Source of the DNA: Sedimentitalea sp042687825
Lineage (GTDB): Bacteria > Pseudomonadota > Alphaproteobacteria > Rhodobacterales > Rhodobacteraceae
DNA length: 36,622 nucleotides
Direction of reading: 5' to 3'
NCBI RefSeq assembly: GCF_042687825.1
Contig: NZ_JBHUQE010000026.1
Span: forward strand, 1 to 36,622
Part shown: in pieces, positions 30,838 to 36,622 of the stretch
Position numbering within the stretch: position 1 is the first letter of the stretch
How the letters are laid out: each line of letters opens with the position of its first letter
Program-made: the position numbers and the translations under genes
The notes under the pieces: generated by a model
The model's database searches: none
Seen by the model: only the letters and a program-made list of their open reading frames with translations
What the model was told of the DNA's origin: nothing

Positions 30838-32754
30838 TTGGGAAATGCACGAAATATCGCCTTTTGGGTTGTTTTGTTCCTGCTCATTCTCGCGTTGTTC
30901 AACCTGTTCAGCGGCGGTGGTGGCACGATGCAAAGCCGCGAACTGCCGTATTCGCAGTTCGTCGCCTCGGTTGAAGAGGGCGAGGTCAGCCAGGTCACGC
31001 TGGACGGCGAACAGGTCCGGTTCCGCGGCTCTGACGGGGTCGACTACGTGACCATCAAGCCCGAGGATGCCGCGATCACCGATTTGCTGATTGACAACAA
31101 CATCCCGGTGCGGGCTGAAAAACAAGAGCAATCCGGTTTCCAGTCCTTTCTGATCACGCTGTTGCCGTTCCTGCTGTTGATCGGGGTGTGGGTCTATTTC
31201 ATGAACCGCATGCAGGGTGGCGGCAAGGGCGGCGCCATGGGGTTTGGCAAGTCCAAGGCCAAGATGCTGACCGAGAAACACGGCCGCGTCACCTTTGACG
31301 ATGTGGCCGGCATCGACGAGGCCAAGGAAGAGCTGGAAGAGATCGTCGAATTCCTGCGCAACCCGCAGAAATTCAGCCGTCTGGGCGGCAAGATTCCCAA
31401 GGGTGCGCTGCTGGTGGGTCCGCCGGGCACCGGTAAGACGCTGCTGGCGCGCGCGATTGCGGGCGAGGCTGGCGTGCCGTTCTTTACCATTTCAGGTTCG
31501 GATTTCGTCGAGATGTTCGTCGGCGTTGGCGCCAGCCGGGTGCGCGACATGTTCGAACAGGCCAAAAAGAACGCGCCCTGCATCGTTTTCATCGACGAGA
31601 TCGACGCCGTGGGTCGGCATCGCGGCGCCGGCTATGGCGGCGGCAATGACGAGCGCGAACAGACCCTGAACCAGCTCCTGGTCGAAATGGACGGGTTCGA
31701 GGCCAACGAGGGCGTGATCATTCTGGCCGCGACCAACCGCAAGGACGTTCTGGATCCGGCGCTGCTGCGTCCGGGCCGGTTCGACCGGCAGGTGACCGTG
31801 GCCAATCCGGACATCAAGGGCCGGGAAAAGATTCTGGCCGTGCATGCGCGCAAGACGCCGCTGGGGCCGGATGTCGATCTGCGCATCATCGCCCGCGGCA
31901 CCCCCGGCTTTTCCGGCGCGGACCTGGCCAACCTGGTGAACGAGGCCGCGCTGATGGCGGCCCGGGTCGGGCGGCGGTTCGTCACCATGGAAGATTTCGA
32001 GAACGCCAAGGACAAGGTGATGATGGGCGCCGAGCGCCGCTCGATGGTGCTGACCGCCGAGCAGAAGGAAAAGACCGCCTATCACGAGGCCGGCCACGCG
32101 GTGGTGGGCATGGCCCTGCCGGATTGCGACCCGGTCTACAAGGCCACGATCATTCCGCGCGGCGGTGCGCTGGGCATGGTGGTCTCGTTGCCGGAAATCG
32201 ACCGGCTGAACTGGCACAAGTCCGAATGCGAACAGAAACTGGCGATGACCATGGCCGGCAAGGCCGCCGAGATCCTGAAATGGGGCGAAGGCAATGTCAG
32301 CAACGGTCCTGCGGGTGACATCCAGCAGGCCAGCGCGCTGGCCCGTGCGATGGTGCTGCGGTGGGGCATGTCCGACAAGGTCGGCAATATCGACTATGCC
32401 GAGGCGCATGAGGGCTATTCCGGCCAGACCCCGGGCTTTTCGGTCTCGGCCCACACCAAGGAACTGATCGAGGAAGAGGTCAAACGCTTTATCGAGGAAG
32501 CCTATGATCGCGCCTATTCGATCCTGCAGGAGAAATCCGAGGAATGGGAACGGCTGGCGCAGGGTCTGCTGGAATACGAGACCCTGACCGGCGACGAGAT
32601 CAAACGGGTGATGGCCGGCGATCCGCCGCAGGCGGATGACGATGGCGACGACACCTCGGATCAGGGCAGCGCTCCCAGCGTTACGGCGATTCCCAAGACC
32701 AAGCCCAAGAAATCGCCGCCCGATGGCGAGATGGAGCCCGAACCGAGCGCCTGA
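30838..32754 (+). CDS. ftsH: ATP-dependent zinc metalloprotease FtsH
   Basis: This 638-aa membrane protease degrades misfolded membrane proteins and regulators such as RpoH. Two N-terminal helices (about 7-24 and 102-122) flank a periplasmic domain. The AAA+ module has Walker A GPPGTGKT (194-201), then FIDEIDAVG as Walker B and the second region of homology LRPGRFDRQ. The zinc-binding HEAGH is at 416-420. An acidic, Pro-rich tail ends the protein. The start is TTG at 30838, with AGGAG (30826-30830) 7 bases upstream, giving the family N-terminus GNARNIAFWVV; the frame is open to an earlier ATG at 30787 that lies inside the promoter. Confidence 0.97.
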   Translation: MGNARNIAFWVVLFLLILALFNLFSGGGGTMQSRELPYSQFVASVEEGEVSQVTLDGEQVRFRGSDGVDYVTIKPEDAAITDLLIDNNIPVRAEKQEQSGFQSFLITLLPFLLLIGVWVYFMNRMQGGGKGGAMGFGKSKAKMLTEKHGRVTFDDVAGIDEAKEELEEIVEFLRNPQKFSRLGGKIPKGALLVGPPGTGKTLLARAIAGEAGVPFFTISGSDFVEMFVGVGASRVRDMFEQAKKNAPCIVFIDEIDAVGRHRGAGYGGGNDEREQTLNQLLVEMDGFEANEGVIILAATNRKDVLDPALLRPGRFDRQVTVANPDIKGREKILAVHARKTPLGPDVDLRIIARGTPGFSGADLANLVNEAALMAARVGRRFVTMEDFENAKDKVMMGAERRSMVLTAEQKEKTAYHEAGHAVVGMALPDCDPVYKATIIPRGGALGMVVSLPEIDRLNWHKSECEQKLAMTMAGKAAEILKWGEGNVSNGPAGDIQQASALARAMVLRWGMSDKVGNIDYAEAHEGYSGQTPGFSVSAHTKELIEEEVKRFIEEAYDRAYSILQEKSEEWERLAQGLLEYETLTGDEIKRVMAGDPPQADDDGDDTSDQGSAPSVTAIPKTKPKKSPPDGEMEPEPSA

Positions 32755-32778
32755 ACTGGCCACGAGAATGATGAATTG

Positions 32779-32809
32779 ACCCGGAGCACCAAGGGTGTTC
32801 CGGGTTTTT
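32779..32809 (+). terminator. intrinsic terminator of ftsH
   Basis: ACCCGGAGCACC (32779-32790) pairs with GGTGTTCCGGGT (32794-32805), one G-U pair, around an AAG loop. Five T residues (32805-32809) follow directly. It is a textbook terminator, 25 nt after the ftsH stop. Confidence 0.93.
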
Positions 32810-32882
32810 CGTGCGTTTCGGCTGGTGGTGCGCAGGCTTTCGCGTATCCTGAGGCGACATTCGGCAAACCGGCGGGGGACGC

Positions 32883-33461
32883 ATGGCGGGGTTGAAGAAA
32901 ACCGAACTTTTCGCGGAAATCACCTGGCTCGGGCTGGTGCCCGCGGACAGTGGCAATTTGCGGGCCGAACCCCGGCAATCGCTGGATCTGCAGTTTGAGG
33001 GCCTTGCCGGTGAGCGGCACGAGGGTTTGACGCGGCCGTCCTGCGCGCGGGTGACCGATCTCTACACCAAGGGTACGACGATCAGAAACACGCGGCAGCT
33101 GAGCCTTTTGTCGGCCGAAGAGCTCGACATGATCGCCGCCGACATGGAGCTTGCTACGCTCGATCCTGCCCTGATCGGGGCGACGATGGTCGTGCGCGGG
33201 ATCGCGGATTTCTCGCATATCCCGCCCGCGACGCGATTACAGGCGCCATCCGGGGCGGTGTTGACGGTCGATCTGGAGAACGGCCCCTGCGTCTTTCCCG
33301 GCCGCGAGATCGAGGCCGAGGCGCCGGGGCATGGCAAGCTGTTCAAACCGGCGGCGGCGGATCGGCGCGGTGTCACCGCATGGGTCGAACGCCCGGGGAC
33401 GATAAAGCTGGGCGACCGGTTGCGGCTGTTCCTGCCGGATCAGCGGCCCTGGGCGCCCTGA
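32883..33461 (+). CDS. MOSC domain protein
   Basis: This 192-aa protein is a stand-alone MOSC domain, a family named after molybdenum cofactor sulfurase C-termini and thought to bind molybdenum cofactor or carry sulfur. Conserved features are GLAGERHEG (about 40-48), NTRQLSLLSAEEL (about 69-81) and the Cys in ENGPCVFPGREI (C136). The C-terminus RRGVTAWVERPG also fits. Unlike YiiM it lacks an added domain. The partner enzyme is not in the window. No ribosome site stronger than GGGGGA is visible before the ATG. Confidence 0.88.
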   Translation: MAGLKKTELFAEITWLGLVPADSGNLRAEPRQSLDLQFEGLAGERHEGLTRPSCARVTDLYTKGTTIRNTRQLSLLSAEELDMIAADMELATLDPALIGATMVVRGIADFSHIPPATRLQAPSGAVLTVDLENGPCVFPGREIEAEAPGHGKLFKPAAADRRGVTAWVERPGTIKLGDRLRLFLPDQRPWAP

Positions 33462-33629
33462 ACGCCGACCCTTGGTTTCCGATAACCCTGCCCGACGTAT
33501 AGCGACGCCGCTTCACGTGCAGAAAATGTCGTAATCTTTACGCGCGCTGCAGAGCCTGACAGGTATGGAAACAGCAGGATTCGGCACCGCCGCGTCTATT
33601 GACAGGGAAACTCAGCCGGGATCGGGACC
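33462..33629. other. fhs upstream region
   Basis: The 168-nt gap holds a possible promoter (TTTCCG at 33476 and TATAGC at 33498, 16-bp spacing) and a 22-codon ATG frame (33565-33633) whose stop overlaps the fhs ATG but which lacks a good ribosome site. No known riboswitch (THF, SAM, glycine) is visible. Confidence 0.4.
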
Positions 33630-35306
33630 ATGAGCCACAAGACCGACATCGAAATCGCCCGCGAAGCGAAGAAAAAGCCGATTCAGGAAATCGGCCAGAA
33701 ACTGGGGATCGGGTCCGAGGATCTGCTGCCCTATGGTCATGACAAGGCCAAGATCAGCCAGAAATTCATCGACTCGGTGCAGGGCAACGCGAACGGCAAG
33801 CTGATCCTGGTCACCGCGATCAACCCGACCCCCGCGGGCGAGGGCAAGACCACCACCACCGTCGGGCTGGGCGACGGGCTGAACCGCATCGGAAAAAAGG
33901 CTGCGGTCTGCATCCGCGAAGCCTCGCTGGGGCCGAACTTTGGCATGAAAGGCGGCGCCGCCGGCGGTGGCTATGCCCAGATCGTGCCGATGGAGGACAT
34001 GAACCTGCATTTCACCGGTGATTTCCATGCCATCACCAGCGCCCACAGCCTGCTCAGCGCGATGATCGACAATCACATCTATTGGGGCAATGACGCCGAG
34101 ATCGACATCCGCCGGGTTCAGTGGCGCCGTGTCGTGGACATGAACGACCGCGCCCTGCGCCAGATCACCTGCAGTCTGGGCGGCGTGGCCAACGGCTTTC
34201 CGCGCGAGGGCGGGTTCGACATCACCGTGGCCTCCGAAGTGATGGCGATCCTGTGCCTGGCCAACAACCTCAAGGACCTGGAAAAGCGTCTGGGCGACAT
34301 GATCGTGGCCTATCGTCGCGACCGCAGCCCGGTCTATTGCCGCGACATCAAGGCCGAGGGCGCGATGACCGTGCTCTTGAAGGACGCGATGCAGCCCAAC
34401 CTGGTGCAGACCCTGGAAAACAATCCGGCCTTTGTGCATGGCGGTCCCTTTGCCAACATCGCCCATGGCTGCAACAGTGTGATCGCCACCCAGACCGCGC
34501 TGAAAGTGGCGGATTACGTCGTGACCGAGGCGGGTTTCGGTGCCGATCTGGGAGCCGAGAAATTCATGAACATCAAGTGCCGCAAGGCCGGGCTGGCGCC
34601 CGATTGCGTGGTGCTGGTGGCCACCGTGCGGGCGATGAAGATGAATGGCGGCGTCGCCAAGGCCGACCTGGGGGCCGAGAATGTCGATGCGGTCAACGAC
34701 GGCTGCGCCAACTTGGGGCGCCATATCGGCAACCTGAAAAGCTTTGGCGTGCCGGTCGTGGTGGCGATCAACCATTTCGTCAACGACACCGAGGCCGAAG
34801 TGGCCGCGGTCAAGGATTATGTCGCCAGCCAGGGGGCCGAGGCCATCGTCAGCCGGCACTGGGAACTGGGCGGCGAGGGCGCTGCCGAACTGGCGACGCG
34901 CGTGGCGCAGATTGCCGACAGCGGTGTCAGCCAGTTCGCGCCGCTCTATCGCGACGACCTGCCGCTGTTCGAAAAGATCGAGGCCATCGCAAAGCGTATC
35001 TATCGCGCCGACGAAGTTCTGGCCGACAAGAAGATCCGCGACCAGCTGCGCCTTTGGGAAGAGCAGGGCTATGGCGAATTGCCGATCTGCATGGCCAAGA
35101 CACAGTATTCCTTTTCCACCGACCCCAACCTGCGTGGCGCGCCGACCGGCCATTCGGTGCCGGTGCGCGAAGTGCGCCTGAGCGCGGGGGCCGGTTTCGT
35201 GGTGGTGGTCTGCGGCGAAATCATGACCATGCCGGGCTTGCCGCGGGTTCCGTCCGCCGAAGCGATCCGGCTGAATGACGCGGGCCAGATCGAGGGCTTG
35301 TTCTAG
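33630..35306 (+). CDS. fhs: formate-tetrahydrofolate ligase
   Basis: This 558-aa enzyme joins formate to THF with ATP, giving 10-formyl-THF; it can run in reverse. The ATP-binding loop TPAGEGKTT spans residues 67-74. Other family markers are REASLGPNFGMKGGAAGGGY, DFHAITSAHSLLSAMIDNH and EAGFGADLGAEKFMNIKCR. Length is normal. GGGA precedes the ATG. It is followed by a chorismate mutase-like gene and folD, giving a C1-THF cluster useful for formate assimilation or oxidation and for serine/glycine and demethylation metabolism. Confidence 0.97.
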   Translation: MSHKTDIEIAREAKKKPIQEIGQKLGIGSEDLLPYGHDKAKISQKFIDSVQGNANGKLILVTAINPTPAGEGKTTTTVGLGDGLNRIGKKAAVCIREASLGPNFGMKGGAAGGGYAQIVPMEDMNLHFTGDFHAITSAHSLLSAMIDNHIYWGNDAEIDIRRVQWRRVVDMNDRALRQITCSLGGVANGFPREGGFDITVASEVMAILCLANNLKDLEKRLGDMIVAYRRDRSPVYCRDIKAEGAMTVLLKDAMQPNLVQTLENNPAFVHGGPFANIAHGCNSVIATQTALKVADYVVTEAGFGADLGAEKFMNIKCRKAGLAPDCVVLVATVRAMKMNGGVAKADLGAENVDAVNDGCANLGRHIGNLKSFGVPVVVAINHFVNDTEAEVAAVKDYVASQGAEAIVSRHWELGGEGAAELATRVAQIADSGVSQFAPLYRDDLPLFEKIEAIAKRIYRADEVLADKKIRDQLRLWEEQGYGELPICMAKTQYSFSTDPNLRGAPTGHSVPVREVRLSAGAGFVVVVCGEIMTMPGLPRVPSAEAIRLNDAGQIEGLF

Positions 35307-35328
35307 GCCGCGAAATGCGCGATCTGCT

Positions 35329-35347
35329 GCCCGGGAACCGCCCGGGC
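35329..35347 (+). promoter_or_regulatory. hairpin just before the chorismate mutase ribosome site
   Basis: GCCCGGG (35329-35335) and CCCGGGC (35341-35347) form a 7-bp stem with an AACCG loop. It ends 3 nt before the AGGAG of the next gene, so it could protect the upstream message or affect initiation. There is no U-tract. Confidence 0.4.
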
Positions 35348-35361
35348 CGCAGGAGTACGTG

Positions 35362-35667
35362 ATGACACAGCCAAAACCCCCCGCCGACTGCGCTGACATG
35401 GCCGATCTGCGCCGCCAGATCGACCGGCTGGACGTGGATCTGGTGCGGCTGTTGGCGAAACGGGCCGGGTATATCGACCGGGCCGTTCAGTTGAAATTGG
35501 CCAATGATCTGCCGGCGCGCATCCCCGAGCGGGTCGAGCAGGTGATTGGCAATGCCCGGGCCGCGGCGCAGGCCGAGGGGCTGGATCCGGTCCTGGCCGA
35601 TGCTCTTTGGCGGGTCCTGGTGGACTGGTCGATTGCCCGCGAAGCGCGAACCATTCGCGAGACTTGA
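35362..35667 (+). CDS. AroQ-class chorismate mutase, PchB-like
   Basis: This 101-aa all-helical protein is a type II chorismate mutase, which would convert chorismate to prephenate. Expected active-site positions include R17, R34 and K45 in ADLRRQIDRLDVDLVRLLAKR and QLKLAND. The IPERVEQV segment and C-terminal WSIAREARTIRE recall the isochorismate-pyruvate lyase PchB, as I remember it. The usual active-site Gln near the C-terminus appears replaced by E94. The ATG at 35362 follows AGGAG (35351-35355). No siderophore or aromatic genes surround it; it sits between fhs and folD. Confidence 0.8.
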   Translation: MTQPKPPADCADMADLRRQIDRLDVDLVRLLAKRAGYIDRAVQLKLANDLPARIPERVEQVIGNARAAAQAEGLDPVLADALWRVLVDWSIAREARTIRET

Positions 35668-35709
35668 ACTGGCCGGGTCGACGGACCCCGAGCGAAAAGG
35701 AAGACGAAG

Positions 35710-36603
35710 ATGGCAGCAACGATCCTCGACGGCAAGGCCTTTGCGGCCCGGGTGCGCGGTCAGGTGGCCGAGCAGGTCGCGCAGCTGAAAGAGGTGCATG
35801 CGATCACACCCGGCCTGGCCGTGGTGCTGGTGGGCGAGGATCCCGCCAGCCAGGTCTATGTGCGCTCCAAAGGCAAGATGACTGTCGAGGTCGGGATGAA
35901 ATCGGTCGAGCACAAGCTGGACGCGGCCACACCCGAGGCCGACCTGCTGGCGCTGATCCAGGACCTGAATTCCGATGACAGCATTCACGGCATCCTGGTG
36001 CAATTGCCTCTGCCCGATCACATGAATGAAGACATGGTGATTAACGCGATCGCGCCGGCCAAGGATGTCGACGGGTTTCACATCAGCAATGTCGGGTTGC
36101 TGGGCACTGGACAAAAGGCGATGGTGCCCTGCACGCCGCTGGGTTGCCTGATGATGCTGCGCGACCATCACGGATCGCTGTCTGGGCTGGATGCGGTGGT
36201 GATCGGACGGTCCAACATCGTCGGCAAACCGATGGCGCAGCTGCTGTTGGGCGACAGCTGCACGGTGACCATCGCGCATAGCCGCACCAAGGATCTGCCC
36301 GATGTCGTGCGCCGTGCCGATATCGTCGTGGCCGCCGTCGGACGGCCGCGGATGGTGCTGGGCGACTGGATCAAGCCCGGCGCCACGGTGATCGACGTGG
36401 GCATCAACCGAATCGAAAAACCCGAGGGCGGCACGCGTCTGGTCGGCGATGCCGATTTCGACAGCTGCGCCGCCGTGGCCGGGGCGATCACGCCGGTGCC
36501 GGGCGGCGTGGGGCCGATGACCATCGCCTGCCTGCTGGCCAACACGCTGACGGCCTGTTGCCGCGCCAACGGCCTGCCGGAGCCGACCGGGCTGACCGCC
36601 TAG
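35710..36603 (+). CDS. folD: methylene-THF dehydrogenase / methenyl-THF cyclohydrolase
   Basis: This 297-aa bifunctional enzyme converts 5,10-methylene-THF to 10-formyl-THF through methenyl-THF, using NADP. The catalytic residues Y50, K54 and Q98 and the substrate-binding D121 are in the canonical positions (QVYVRSKGK, ILVQLPLP, KDVDGFH). The Rossmann motif is VVIGRSNIVGKPMAQLL, and the C-terminal TPVPGGVGPMT is intact. A weak AAGGAAGACGAAG ribosome site lies before the ATG. The gene ends 19 nt before the window edge. Confidence 0.97.
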   Translation: MAATILDGKAFAARVRGQVAEQVAQLKEVHAITPGLAVVLVGEDPASQVYVRSKGKMTVEVGMKSVEHKLDAATPEADLLALIQDLNSDDSIHGILVQLPLPDHMNEDMVINAIAPAKDVDGFHISNVGLLGTGQKAMVPCTPLGCLMMLRDHHGSLSGLDAVVIGRSNIVGKPMAQLLLGDSCTVTIAHSRTKDLPDVVRRADIVVAAVGRPRMVLGDWIKPGATVIDVGINRIEKPEGGTRLVGDADFDSCAAVAGAITPVPGGVGPMTIACLLANTLTACCRANGLPEPTGLTA

Positions 36604-36622
36604 CGCGTGAAGAGATCAGCTT

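Noticed and set aside
33565..33633. 22-codon frame whose stop overlaps the fhs ATG
   Set aside because: No suitable ribosome site precedes it. Any gene that begins ATGA gives such an overlap by chance.

Overview
The window looks like chromosomal DNA from an alphaproteobacterium of the Rhodobacterales (Roseobacter/Paracoccaceae group). The evidence is the high GC content, dense GC-ending codons, frequent TTG and GTG starts, TTGACC-type promoters, and family content typical of that order: DUF1467 beside methylmalonyl-CoA epimerase, YcjX/YcjF, a DUF1127 protein, and the ruv - tol-pal - tilS - ftsH block. This rests on pattern recognition and on remembered family sequences; no database was searched. 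Almost all of it is core-genome housekeeping. I see no prophage, insertion sequence, CRISPR array, tRNA or rRNA.

Layout. 112-961 (minus): response regulator and a possible small membrane protein. 1104-1825: methylmalonyl-CoA epimerase and DUF1467 protein, closed by a terminator hairpin. 2086-6809: tandem glycine riboswitch followed by gcvT, gcvH and gcvP (glycine cleavage). 6822-7589 (minus): truA. 7669-10588: ycjX, a GNAT acetyltransferase and ycjF, overlapping start-to-stop. 10669-12280: SAM methyltransferase and VIT1/CCC1-type metal transporter. 12489-12770: small basic hypothetical protein. 12997-15945: ileS. 15923-16221: a 149-bp perfect direct repeat around one N, almost certainly an unmerged contig overlap. 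16216-19989: EamA permease, GreA/GreB-like protein, MFS permease and prmA. 20090-20794: a one-helix hypothetical protein and a convergent DUF1127 gene sharing a bidirectional terminator. 21159-23402: ruvC-ruvA-ruvB. 23466-30762: hypothetical protein, ybgC, tolQ, tolR, tolA, tolB, pal, cpoB, tilS. 30838-32754: ftsH and its terminator. 32883-33461: MOSC protein. 33630-36603: fhs, an AroQ/PchB-like chorismate mutase and folD.

Functionally, the glycine cleavage operon at one end and fhs/folD at the other both feed the tetrahydrofolate one-carbon pool: GcvTHP makes 5,10-methylene-THF from glycine, FolD interconverts methylene-, methenyl- and formyl-THF, and Fhs makes or uses formyl-THF. The tol-pal cluster links inner membrane, peptidoglycan and outer membrane during division, and ftsH next to it provides membrane protein quality control. 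RuvABC resolve Holliday junctions.

I did not find a convincing new multi-gene system. The best candidates for something undescribed are small and regulatory: a phased TGTCGCAA-like array overlapping a possible 41-codon ORF between the DUF1127 gene and ruvC, a 15-codon leader ORF overlapping the pal start, paired hairpins between gcvH and gcvP, mutually exclusive hairpins before the metal transporter, and the PchB-like chorismate mutase set between two folate genes.
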